Assembly: GCF_019913785.1 (NCBI RefSeq)
Contig: NZ_JAIOHK010000033.1
Span: 1 to 64,000 of the forward strand
Direction of reading: 5' to 3'
Source of the DNA: Altibacter sp.
GTDB taxonomy: Bacteria > Bacteroidota > Bacteroidia > Flavobacteriales > Flavobacteriaceae
DNA: 64,000 nt
Part shown: one piece after another, positions 56,571 to 64,000 of the stretch
How the letters are laid out: every line of letters starts with the position of its first letter
Position numbering within the stretch: position 1 is the stretch's first letter
The notes under the pieces: generated by a model
What the model saw: the letters and a program-made list of their open reading frames with translations, nothing else
Databases searched by the model: none
Told to the model about the DNA's origin: nothing
Position numbers and translations under genes: made by a program

Positions 56571-57341
56571 TTATTTTTCGTCAGGGTCGTATGACAAGTC
56601 ATTCCGCATATAGCCGTTTAAGGTCTCTACACGAATAATAGATTTTAAAAGTTCGGTATACACCGGTGTTCTAGCTTCTCCCAACAACGCTTTGTTTTCT
56701 ACACGAATACGTTCGTAATCTTGTGCGCTTTTTGCTGAAATCGCCACTAAAATAAACTGACCAGCAGCTCCAAACCCGCTTCGGTAGACGCGATAATACT
56801 CTTTCGAATTATTCTTGGTATACAACTCTTTAAACTCCTTGGCAAGGTTGAGCACTTTTTGAAAGTTTTGTGGGGTTACATACCAAAACTCTAGTTTTCT
56901 GAATTCCATACCCGCCTGCACTATTTTTACCCCTTCCGGCATATACGAAAGATCATTGTCTAAGTGAATAATATAGTCGGTATGAGTATCGTAACAACTA
57001 TCAAAATTTTCGAATAATTCATTGAATTCATTTTCCCCCATCTTATCTCTAAGGAGTGAGAACCTACTTTTATCAAGGTCTCCCATGTTTTCAATAGGTG
57101 AAAGGTGAAAATATCGCAGGTCATCTGTGGAAACCGTTACCCATTTGGCTTCCTTGACATCGTACTTTTTACAATTGTCGGCCAGGGTAGTGCAATAACC
57201 TTCATAATCGGCTACTTTAGCTGGGTAAACCGGATCCTCATGTACCCAATAGGCCTGAGAAGCATTTTCTTGTGAAAAACTTAAAATAGGGATTAGTAAT
57301 AAAAATATGGTACTAAAAAGAGTGATGGACAATGATTTCAT
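56571..57341 (-). CDS. Secreted protein of unknown function
   Basis: A 256-aa exported protein. Signal peptide MKSLSITLFSTIFLLLIPIL cut near SFSQ|EN. Two similar halves seem possible: AYWVHEDPVYPAKVADYEGY and WYVTPQNFQKVLNLAKEFKE both read like the start of a dimeric alpha/beta (ABM/NIPSNAP-like) unit, with VYRSGFGAAGQFILVAISAK as a later strand pair. I cannot assign the family. Monocistronic; its terminator lies inside the helicase gene. Confidence 0.65.
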   Translation of the reverse strand: MKSLSITLFSTIFLLLIPILSFSQENASQAYWVHEDPVYPAKVADYEGYCTTLADNCKKYDVKEAKWVTVSTDDLRYFHLSPIENMGDLDKSRFSLLRDKMGENEFNELFENFDSCYDTHTDYIIHLDNDLSYMPEGVKIVQAGMEFRKLEFWYVTPQNFQKVLNLAKEFKELYTKNNSKEYYRVYRSGFGAAGQFILVAISAKSAQDYERIRVENKALLGEARTPVYTELLKSIIRVETLNGYMRNDLSYDPDEK

Positions 57342-57646
57342 AGTGGTAGGGTTTTATATTAGTATCATAAGTGGGATTGCCAAAAAGTTCGCTGAAAGCG
57401 ATATCCATATATGCAATATAATCGCGTCACCAAATTATGGCTAACGTTCAAACGAACGTAAAAACGGAGCAACCCGTAGTGCTTTTAGAGAATATGCTGC
57501 TAAAAGCATTTTTATTTACGCTGTAAACTTCCTTTTAAAGATACATAAAGTTTTGATTTCTCAGTATGTTGTTTTCCATTATATGTTGAAAAAAGTTCAA
57601 TTTCATATACACCTATATCAATAAGTAACCTATCTAAAAGGTTAGT
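57342..57646. other. 305-bp intergenic region with several inverted repeats
   Basis: No ORF worth calling. It holds ACGTTC-AAAC-GAACGT (57444-57459), TGCTTTTAG (57480-57488) with CTAAAAGCA (57500-57508) followed by TTTTTATTT, and TAACC-N9-GGTTA (57626-57644) directly after the MFS stop. The second has the form of a plus-strand terminator, although no plus-strand gene precedes it. Base use (GGAGCAACCCGTAGTGC) is less AT-rich than flanking gaps. It may be a dispersed repeat element or contain an unannotated small RNA. Confidence 0.45.
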
Positions 57647-58828
57647 TTAAATGTCTGAAACAGCAACAGGTCTTGGTATTGTTAAAAAATAAATTAACAC
57701 CAAAACCGTCATCGCTCCAATGGTTATAAAAGCGACCGTCGCCCCAAACTGATACCAGATAAAACCGGTAAGGGAACTCGCTATCATAGTGCAAATACTT
57801 TGGAGTCCCGAATAGGTACCAATTGCAGTTGCAGTATCCTTTTTTTCTGAAATGTTCGTGATCCATGCTTTTGAGATCCCTTCTGTGGCCGAAGCATAGA
57901 TCCCATACAGGAAAAACAAGCCAAAGAAAAGATACAAATGGGTACTCACCGACATGCCAAAATATACCGTTGCGAATAGCGCTAGCCCTAGAATGAAAAT
58001 AGTCTTCAGCCCAATTTTATCGGCGAGTATGCCAATGGGAAATGCAAATAAGGCATAGATAAGATTGTAGAAAATATAGACGCCAATCACCATGGTGTCA
58101 TCTAGTCCCGCTTCCTTGGCCTTCAGCAATAAAAAGACATCGGAGCTATTGAATAGGGTGAAGATTAGCAATCCGATTACCAATTTTCGATAGGCCTTCG
58201 GACTTTCCTTCCAATACTTCAGAAATGAAAAAAAAGGTGTCGTAACTTTTTCTTTTTGGGAGGTCCTCTTTTTGTCTTTTAGGTAGAAAGACGCTAATAT
58301 CGCCAGAAGTCCGGGGATAAATGCAATATAGAATAAGGTGACGTAATCTTCAGGATAGAAATAGAGATATACTAAGGCTAGGGCCGGTCCAAATACGGCC
58401 CCCAGTGTATCCATGGACCGATGAAACCCGAAGATCTTCCCCTTGGTTTGTGGTGTGGCTTCGTGAGACAATAAGGCATCCCGTGCGCCGGTTCTAATTC
58501 CTTTTCCGAAGCGATCCAAAGTACGTGCAAAAAAGATCCAAAGCGGATAGATAAATAGGGCCATCATAGGTTTGGAAATGGCACTGAAAGCATATCCTAA
58601 TTGCACGAAGGGAACCCGTCGAGCGGATACATCGGACAATTTTCCAAAATACCCTTTGCTAATACCGGCCGTTGCCTCGGCGACACCTTCCAGGATACCG
58701 ATCAAAACCACCGAAAACCCAATCGTTTGTAAGTAAATGGGCAGTATGGGGTACAACATTTCACTGGCGGTATCAGTAAACAGACTCACCAATGAAAGAA
58801 TCCAGACGGTTCGAGTAATGTGTTTCAC
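57647..58828 (-). CDS. Major facilitator superfamily transporter
   Basis: A 393-aa inner-membrane transporter with about 12 membrane segments. N-terminal half: SLFTDTASEMLYPILPIYLQ and GILEGVAEATAGISKGYFGK then LSDVSARR, the MFS loop-2/3 motif equivalent; ARTLDRFGKGIRTGARDALL and FGFHRSMDTLGAVFGPALAL follow. C-terminal half: FAFPIGILADKIGLKTIFIL and YGIYASATEGISKAWITNIS. This MFS subgroup is common but its substrates are mostly unknown (drug- or metabolite-efflux-like annotations exist). Monocistronic. Confidence 0.9.
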   Translation of the reverse strand: MKHITRTVWILSLVSLFTDTASEMLYPILPIYLQTIGFSVVLIGILEGVAEATAGISKGYFGKLSDVSARRVPFVQLGYAFSAISKPMMALFIYPLWIFFARTLDRFGKGIRTGARDALLSHEATPQTKGKIFGFHRSMDTLGAVFGPALALVYLYFYPEDYVTLFYIAFIPGLLAILASFYLKDKKRTSQKEKVTTPFFSFLKYWKESPKAYRKLVIGLLIFTLFNSSDVFLLLKAKEAGLDDTMVIGVYIFYNLIYALFAFPIGILADKIGLKTIFILGLALFATVYFGMSVSTHLYLFFGLFFLYGIYASATEGISKAWITNISEKKDTATAIGTYSGLQSICTMIASSLTGFIWYQFGATVAFITIGAMTVLVLIYFLTIPRPVAVSDI

Positions 58829-58868
58829 AAATAGGTGGCTTATACACGCTAAATGTAAACAAACGATT

Positions 58869-60188
58869 TCAATTTTTTGACAGGTCTAAATCGTTTGAAG
58901 TCGGACTCCCAAAACCAAAATTTAGTGATAGTAAGGACACCAAGGTCTCATCAGGGTTAAGGATCGCATCAAATTTACTTCCCAAGGTATAGCTCAACAC
59001 AATTTGATCGGTAAGGTTGTAATTGAACGTGCCCATATATTGTACATCACTGTCTTTTTCTTTTCTGAATAATTCATTCCCCTGGGCATCCGTACCCGAA
59101 GGAATGGTAGCACTACTACTGCGTCCCACCAATTCGAATTGTACGGAGAAGCGTTTAAAATCTGTTGAAAGTGAAACCCCATAGTCTATGTTGTTTTGAT
59201 AGGTGGTCGCTTCGGGGAAATAGCGACGATAATAATCATCCAGATACCATTCGTATCGAAATACAGCTAGGAGCTTTAGAAATTCAAATTTTTCAGAAAA
59301 GCGATACGAAGGAGTAACCCAAATCGAACTCTTCGGAAGATAGGAGAATTCGAACGAATTCGTTGGAAAATTCAATAGAGATGCTAAGGCTATGTCAATA
59401 GTAAGCCCCTGACGTTCTTTCAGGTATACTTGTAATTCTTCGATAGAAATATAGGTTTTTACCTCCGCATCGATGATGGCTCGAAATGCATCTAGAAAGG
59501 CATCCTGAGTGGTGACAGTCAGCTCGGGCAAGGTTTCCATCTTCCCCAATATGGTCTCAATCATGGCCTTCATTTCTTTTGGAGTATTGTATCTCCCGTA
59601 TTTCGTGATGGCGTTGGAGACTGTATCTCGCATTGCAGTAATGAATTCCTTTTTGTCGCCAACAGATTCATTCAAGACGAGGCCAAAGGCCTGTGCTTCG
59701 ATTCGTGATTTTAAACTATTGTCATTTTGTATAGCCGCAATTTTAGCGGTCGTGATTTCCTTATCTTTTTTATTCGGAAAAAAGAAGGAGGTGCGATACC
59801 CAAATGCTAGGCCATTAGAAGCAGTGCTGTCGCCTAAAATAAAGTTTTGCGTAGAGGCGAGGGAGATGGAAGAATTTCGAACCAAATGATCCATAAATGC
59901 TTCGGGATAGAGGTAATTGGCGAGTGATAATTTGTGGTTTTCGGTCCAATACGGTGTAAATTCTAAGGCAAAATCGGTTGGGATCACCGCATCATAATTA
60001 CTATTTAAGAAATTCGAATACAGCGCTGTTTCCAGAGCTTGATACGATTTTGGTTGTAAGACGACTTTGGGCTGTAAGTCTAAAATACCGGAGGCAGGGG
60101 AGGTAGGAGCTCTCAACAGATTTAACTTGTCTTGTGCCAAAAAAACTGTTGGCAACCATACCATTAATAACATCAATTGATACTTCAT
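58869..60188 (-). CDS. Exported protein, probably outer-membrane associated, unknown function
   Basis: A 439-aa protein with a signal peptide (WLPTVFLA|QDKL). The N-terminal part describes strands (FALEFTPYWTENHKLSLANY, SSISLASTQNFILGDSTASN, LAFGYRTSFFFPNK), a helical insert covers about 150-260 (MKAMIETILGKMETLPEL), and a C-terminal strand-rich part has FAVFRYEWYLDDYYRRYF-like and TFNYNLTDQIVLSYTLGSKF. The pattern fits an outer-membrane barrel, but no family is recognised. Its start overlaps the stop of the preceding 117-aa gene (ATGA), so both form a small operon. Confidence 0.7.
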   Translation of the reverse strand: MKYQLMLLMVWLPTVFLAQDKLNLLRAPTSPASGILDLQPKVVLQPKSYQALETALYSNFLNSNYDAVIPTDFALEFTPYWTENHKLSLANYLYPEAFMDHLVRNSSISLASTQNFILGDSTASNGLAFGYRTSFFFPNKKDKEITTAKIAAIQNDNSLKSRIEAQAFGLVLNESVGDKKEFITAMRDTVSNAITKYGRYNTPKEMKAMIETILGKMETLPELTVTTQDAFLDAFRAIIDAEVKTYISIEELQVYLKERQGLTIDIALASLLNFPTNSFEFSYLPKSSIWVTPSYRFSEKFEFLKLLAVFRYEWYLDDYYRRYFPEATTYQNNIDYGVSLSTDFKRFSVQFELVGRSSSATIPSGTDAQGNELFRKEKDSDVQYMGTFNYNLTDQIVLSYTLGSKFDAILNPDETLVSLLSLNFGFGSPTSNDLDLSKN

Positions 60189-60538
60189 GGCGTAGGAAAT
60201 TTTATAAATAAAACGATGGTGGGATTATCTTCTTCCGATTTGAGATTGTGATGCTCAACGAGGAATTCGTCATTAAGTTGATACGCTATCCGTATCTCAT
60301 CTTCATTCGGGTTGAGGTTGGTGACTTCGGTAATAACGATGGTGATTCTTCCCCGGAGTTGTGCTCCGGTTCCAATGCTAACGGTTCCTGAATTTTCGAT
60401 CTCAGGATTTCCCAAATGGGGCTGATAGATTACGGTTTTACCAAGATTGCCATCAGAAATAAAATCAACAGTAAAATTTACCTCAGTGGTATCATCAACT
60501 TGGTAAGACAGTTCTCTATAACGATAGATTTTACGCAT
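60185..60538 (-). CDS. Small protein of unknown function, coupled to the 439-aa gene
   Basis: A 117-aa protein from ATG 60538 (MRKIYRYRELSYQVDDTTEV); an in-frame TTG at 60586 would add 16 residues without support. No signal peptide. Predicted beta-rich: VNFTVDFISDGNLGKTVIYQ, GTVSIGTGAQLRGRITIVIT, IRIAYQLNDEFLVEHHNL, IVLFIKFPTP. A beta-sandwich is likely. The coupled exported protein suggests a shared job; none can be named. Confidence 0.65.
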   Translation of the reverse strand: MRKIYRYRELSYQVDDTTEVNFTVDFISDGNLGKTVIYQPHLGNPEIENSGTVSIGTGAQLRGRITIVITEVTNLNPNEDEIRIAYQLNDEFLVEHHNLKSEEDNPTIVLFIKFPTP

Positions 60539-60666
60539 GGTTTTTAGATTAAGATTAGATATTAAGGGTATAACAACCGGGCTCAATTGTTAAAAGGGGA
60601 GAATATGTGTCACTAAGTTAATCAAAAAATATGAAAAAGGCATGCAATCTTTCCCATCTTCCAACT

Positions 60667-60696
60667 TTGTAACTCTCTATTCTATTAGTATCTTTG
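60667..60696 (+). promoter_or_regulatory. Promoter of ffh
   Basis: TTG at 60667-60669 and the -7 box TATCTTTG at 60689-60696 with 19 bp between, matching both consensus and spacing of the rpsL promoter. The roughly 55-nt leader contains ACACCA...TGGTGT, able to form a hairpin. Confidence 0.75.
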
Positions 60697-60755
60697 CCGT
60701 CGCTAACACCATGGTGATCGTATTGGTGTGCTGTTAATTACAAAGAAGAAGAACT

Positions 60756-62084
60756 ATGTTCGATAATTTAAGTGATAAATTAGACAAAGCATTACACGTC
60801 CTCAAGGGACATGGTAGTATTACCGAAGTAAACGTAGCGGAGACATTAAAAGAAGTGCGTCGTGCGTTGCTGGATGCGGATGTTAACTTTAAAATAGCCA
60901 AAGATTTCACCAATACCGTAAAGGAAAAGGCACTGGGACAAAACGTATTAACTACGTTGCAACCCGGACAATTGATGGTGAAATTAGTGAAGGATGAGTT
61001 AATTGAATTGATGGGAGGCGAGACCGCTGGAATCAATTTAAGTGCTTCGCCTTCCATTATATTGATGTCGGGATTACAAGGAAGTGGTAAAACAACCTTT
61101 TCGGGGAAACTTGCCAATTACTTAAAATCGAAGAAATCCAAGAAGCCATTACTCGTTGCCTGTGACGTATATCGTCCAGCGGCAATCAACCAGCTTCATG
61201 TGGTGGGAGATCAGGTAGGGGTTGAGGTCTATAGTGAAGAGGGAAATATGAACCCTGTCGAGATTGCACAAAACGCCATTGCGCATGCCAAAAAGAATGG
61301 TCACAATGTGGTGATAGTTGATACCGCCGGTCGGCTGGCAGTCGATGAGGAAATGATGACCGAAATTGCCAATGTGCATAAGGCAATCAATCCGCAAGAA
61401 ACCTTATTTGTGGTCGATGCCATGACCGGGCAGGATGCGGTAAATACGGCAAAGGCGTTTAATGACCGACTTAATTTCGAAGGGGTTGTGCTTACCAAAC
61501 TCGATGGAGATACGCGAGGTGGAGCTGCAATCTCCATTAAAAGTGTGGTTAATAAGCCCATAAAATTTATTGGTACCGGTGAAAAGATGGATGCTATCGA
61601 CGTGTTTCATCCGGCACGTATGGCCGACCGAATTCTGGGTATGGGAGATGTGGTTTCCCTTGTTGAGCGGGCCCAGGAACAATACGATGAAGAAGAAGCG
61701 CGAAAACTTCAGAAAAAAATAGCCAAGAATCAATTCGGATTCGACGATTTTATCAAGCAGATCCAACAGGTAAAGAAAATGGGAAGCATGAAGGATCTTG
61801 TGGGAATGATTCCCGGAGCCGGAAAAGCACTGAAGGATGTGGATATCGATGACGATGCCTTTAAACATATTGAAGCTATTATTCACTCCATGACACCTAC
61901 CGAACGCAGTACACCGGCATTGATTAACGGAAGCAGAAAAAAGCGTATCGCCAAAGGAAGTGGCACCTCGGTAACTCAGGTAAATCAGTTGCTGAAGCAA
62001 TTTGAGCAAATGAGCAAGATGATGAAGATGATGCAAGGGGGCGGAGGCCGTAAGATGATGCAGATGATGGGAAAAATGAAATAA
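60756..62084 (+). CDS. ffh: Signal recognition particle protein Ffh
   Basis: GTPase that brings ribosomes making membrane proteins to FtsY and SecYEG; 442 aa. NG domain: SGLQGSGKTTFSGKLA (P-loop), CDVYRPAAINQL, DTAGRLAVDEEMM, TKLDGDTRGGAA and GTGEKMD. The C-terminal methionine-rich M domain (from about 300) binds 4.5S RNA and signal peptides: KMGSMKDLVGMIPG, SKMMKMMQGGGGRKMMQMMG. Full length. The 4.5S RNA gene itself is not in this window as far as I can see. Confidence 0.98.
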   Translation: MFDNLSDKLDKALHVLKGHGSITEVNVAETLKEVRRALLDADVNFKIAKDFTNTVKEKALGQNVLTTLQPGQLMVKLVKDELIELMGGETAGINLSASPSIILMSGLQGSGKTTFSGKLANYLKSKKSKKPLLVACDVYRPAAINQLHVVGDQVGVEVYSEEGNMNPVEIAQNAIAHAKKNGHNVVIVDTAGRLAVDEEMMTEIANVHKAINPQETLFVVDAMTGQDAVNTAKAFNDRLNFEGVVLTKLDGDTRGGAAISIKSVVNKPIKFIGTGEKMDAIDVFHPARMADRILGMGDVVSLVERAQEQYDEEEARKLQKKIAKNQFGFDDFIKQIQQVKKMGSMKDLVGMIPGAGKALKDVDIDDDAFKHIEAIIHSMTPTERSTPALINGSRKKRIAKGSGTSVTQVNQLLKQFEQMSKMMKMMQGGGGRKMMQMMGKMK

Positions 62085-62120
62085 CTAAGCTATTTTTAAT
62101 CTGAAAAGAACACCTTAACT

Positions 62121-62999
62121 ATGACCATACTCGACGGTAAAAAAGTTTCCAACGATATCAAAAATGAGATCGCTGCCGAAGTGCAAAAAATGAAGGACAA
62201 TGGTGAAAAGGTCCCGCATCTGGCCGCTGTGATTGTTGGCGAAGATGGAGCGAGTTTGACCTATGTGGGGAGCAAAGTACGGTCGTGTGAACGTGTTGGA
62301 TTCGAGTCTACCATGATCTGCTTGCCGCATACCACCAGTGAAGAAGAACTGTTGCGCAAAATTAAGGAGTTGAATGAAAATGACGATATCGACGGATTTA
62401 TTATTCAGTTGCCATTGCCACCCCAGATCGATACACAGAAAGTGTTAATGGCGGTTGATCCCAGCAAGGACGTGGATGGTTTCCATCCCGAAAATTTTGG
62501 GAAGTTGGCACTAGACATGTCCACATTTATACCTGCTACTCCCTTTGGAATCCTAGAGCTTTTAGCACGTTATAAGGTAGAAACCAAAGGAAAACATACG
62601 GTTGTGATAGGCAGAAGCCACATCGTTGGACGCCCTATGAGTATTCTGATGAGTCGCAAAGGGTGGCCGGGTGACAGTACCGTGACATTGACACATAGTA
62701 ATACCAAGGATATTGCGCAAATTACATCTCAGGCAGATATAATAATTTCTGCTTTAGGCGTTCCAAATTTTTTAACAGCCGAAATGGTCAAAGACGACGT
62801 TGTGATCATCGATGTTGGAATCACGAGGGTTCCGGATGACTCCAGCCCGAAAGGTTATGTCATAACGGGTGATGTGGATTTTGAGAATGTAAGCAAAAAG
62901 GCGTCCTTTATTACCCCGGTTCCTGGAGGTGTAGGCCCTATGACCATCGCAATGTTACTTAAAAACACCTTATTGGCAAGAGTGCAGCGAAAAATCTAA
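62121..62999 (+). CDS. folD: Bifunctional methylenetetrahydrofolate dehydrogenase/cyclohydrolase
   Basis: Interconverts methylene-, methenyl- and formyl-tetrahydrofolate; cytosolic, 292 aa. It starts MTILDGKKVSNDIKNEIAAE. Substrate and catalytic region SLTYVGSKVRSCERVGFEST (Tyr and Lys), IQLPLPPQIDTQKVLMAVDP, KDVDGFHPENFGKL; Rossmann part VVIGRSHIVGRPMSILM; C-terminal TPVPGGVGPMTIAMLLKNT. It lies 36 bp after ffh. Its stop codon overlaps the stop of the convergent permease gene by 4 bp. Confidence 0.98.
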   Translation: MTILDGKKVSNDIKNEIAAEVQKMKDNGEKVPHLAAVIVGEDGASLTYVGSKVRSCERVGFESTMICLPHTTSEEELLRKIKELNENDDIDGFIIQLPLPPQIDTQKVLMAVDPSKDVDGFHPENFGKLALDMSTFIPATPFGILELLARYKVETKGKHTVVIGRSHIVGRPMSILMSRKGWPGDSTVTLTHSNTKDIAQITSQADIIISALGVPNFLTAEMVKDDVVIIDVGITRVPDDSSPKGYVITGDVDFENVSKKASFITPVPGGVGPMTIAMLLKNTLLARVQRKI

Positions 63000-64000
63000 G
63001 GAGTCTCCTCTAAAGAATTGCTTCCGTATTCGTTTCGGTAAATACGCAATACTATTAAAAACAGACTTATTAGTAGCGGCCCGAAAATCAGGCCAATAAA
63101 TCCAAATAAAGGAACTCCAACAATAACACCTATCAAGGTAATCAGCGGATGGACATTGTCTAACTTTTTCAGTACGTAGAGTCTAATGATATTGTCCGTT
63201 GAACCTACAATCACCACACCGTAAATTAAAATACCCCAAGCCTGAAATGACTGACCTGTAGACAAGGTTAAGATAAACACCGGTAAGATGCCAATGAGGG
63301 TGCCTACAAACGGAATCATAGACCCTATAGTAACAATAACAAACCAAAAGAAGGGGTCCTCAATCCCAAAGATTAAAAAACCAATTAGAGCTACAATTCC
63401 TTGGGCGATGGCAACTAACGGGATTCCCAATGCATTTGAGCGAACCATGGCTTGGACTTCCTTTCCTATAATTTTAATATTCTTGTTGCTGAAGGGTACT
63501 ATATCCGAAACGGTATCTTTAAGGGTACGCTTGTTTATAAACATATAGTACAACATGAAATACATAATCCCAATCGAAATAACTATGTGAAAAGTACTTC
63601 CGGCAATACTCTGAAGGTTCTCTGTAAGCCAAGAAGAAATAGCCGATACATTGATTTGTGAGCTTAGGTTATAGCCTAATTGCTCTTCCCAAGAGACCAA
63701 TTGTATTTTGAACGCATCCACCACCTTCTCCGAATTCTTAACAGCATTGCCAATTTTATTGGTCAGCATTACTACAATGCCAATTACCGGAATTAAAATA
63801 CCAACAAAGGATAAAAACATCAAGAAACTAGCTGCAATACTGGGGCGCCACCCTTTTTTTACTAAGCGTACCATCCACTTCCGCAGCAATACATAAATAG
63901 TAATTGCACCCAATACCCCCGAAAAATAGGGCAGTATTTCTCTAAATATGAGTCCGCCCATTACCACGATAAGCAGAAGCACTAAAATCTGTTGGATAAT
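62996..64000 (-). CDS. AI-2E family (PerM-like) permease, 5' end cut by the window edge
   Basis: Inner-membrane protein of the AI-2E exporter/PerM family. The frame is open from the TAG at 62996-62998 to base 64000 (334 codons visible), so the real start lies beyond the window; a GTG at 63982 is only an internal codon. At least seven membrane segments: IFREILPYFSGVLGAITIYV, ASFLMFLSFVGILIPVIGIV, FHIVISIGIMYFMLYYMF, LVAIAQGIVALIGFLIFGIE, the family motif FFWFVIVTIGSMIPFVGTLI, GIPLFG-type VIVGVPLFGFIGLIFGPLL and a last helix. Members export small molecules or help sodium/proton exchange; substrate not predictable. Overlaps the folD stop tail to tail. Confidence 0.9.
   Translation of the reverse strand: MIQQILVLLLIVVMGGLIFREILPYFSGVLGAITIYVLLRKWMVRLVKKGWRPSIAASFLMFLSFVGILIPVIGIVVMLTNKIGNAVKNSEKVVDAFKIQLVSWEEQLGYNLSSQINVSAISSWLTENLQSIAGSTFHIVISIGIMYFMLYYMFINKRTLKDTVSDIVPFSNKNIKIIGKEVQAMVRSNALGIPLVAIAQGIVALIGFLIFGIEDPFFWFVIVTIGSMIPFVGTLIGILPVFILTLSTGQSFQAWGILIYGVVIVGSTDNIIRLYVLKKLDNVHPLITLIGVIVGVPLFGFIGLIFGPLLISLFLIVLRIYRNEYGSNSLEETP

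Noticed and set aside
57441-57535. Integron attC-like site
   Set aside because: TAACGTTC and GAACGT resemble attC ends, but no core site pair, integrase or cassette arrangement is present.
61404-62036. 210-aa minus-strand ORF inside ffh
   Set aside because: Antisense shadow of ffh, His/Leu-rich translation of conserved codons.

Overview
The window comes from a member of the Bacteroidota, most likely a (marine) Flavobacteriaceae. The grounds are paired SusC/SusD genes, an ECF sigma/FecR/TonB-receptor set, -7 boxes of the TAnnTTTG type, near absence of Shine-Dalgarno sites, many lipoproteins with acidic residues after the lipobox cysteine, and the str-S10-spc-alpha ribosomal order without tuf, adk or map. 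No tRNA, rRNA, CRISPR array, prophage or insertion sequence was seen.

Layout. 1-10.1 kb (minus strand): two SusC/SusD outer-membrane uptake pairs. The first-transcribed set (SusC, SusD, small lipoprotein) ends at a strong terminator; the second (SusC, SusD) runs off the left edge. No carbohydrate-active enzyme lies in the window, so the substrate is unknown. 10.2-11.9 kb: an Omp85-family protein. 12.1-29.2 kb: one co-directional block of 31 genes (rpsL to rplQ, including fusA, secY, infA and rpoA), opened by a good Bacteroidota promoter and closed by an intrinsic terminator. Inside it are three unusually long gaps with secondary structure, the best being 164 nt between rpsJ and rplC. 29.3-34.2 kb: carA-eno, gltA and a dimethylarginine dimethylaminohydrolase-like enzyme.

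34.2-40.4 kb: a P-domain secreted protein; a four-gene minus-strand cassette (secreted CAPC thioredoxin, ApbE FMN transferase, Cys-tailed DUF4266 lipoprotein, DUF3570 beta-barrel); and, divergent to it, ctlX with a small membrane protein and a GNAT acetyltransferase. The cassette is the best candidate for a poorly described system: it looks like an extracytoplasmic redox or covalent-flavin module, and the barrel carries an SGAS motif of the kind ApbE modifies.

40.5-48.7 kb: argS, then an ECF sigma/FecR/TonB-receptor operon divergent from two repeat-module lipoproteins, with a perfect 20-bp inverted repeat between them. 48.9-58.8 kb: lipoproteins, an M28 peptidase, a beta-carbonic anhydrase, the decayed remnant of a DUF6596-type ECF sigma factor, a possible membrane-anchored regulator divergent from a DUF4349 protein across a perfect 18-bp palindrome, an NTF2-like lipoprotein, a DEAD-box helicase whose 3' end also carries the opposing gene's terminator, and an MFS transporter. 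58.9-64 kb: two genes of unknown function, ffh, folD, and an AI-2E family permease cut by the right edge.
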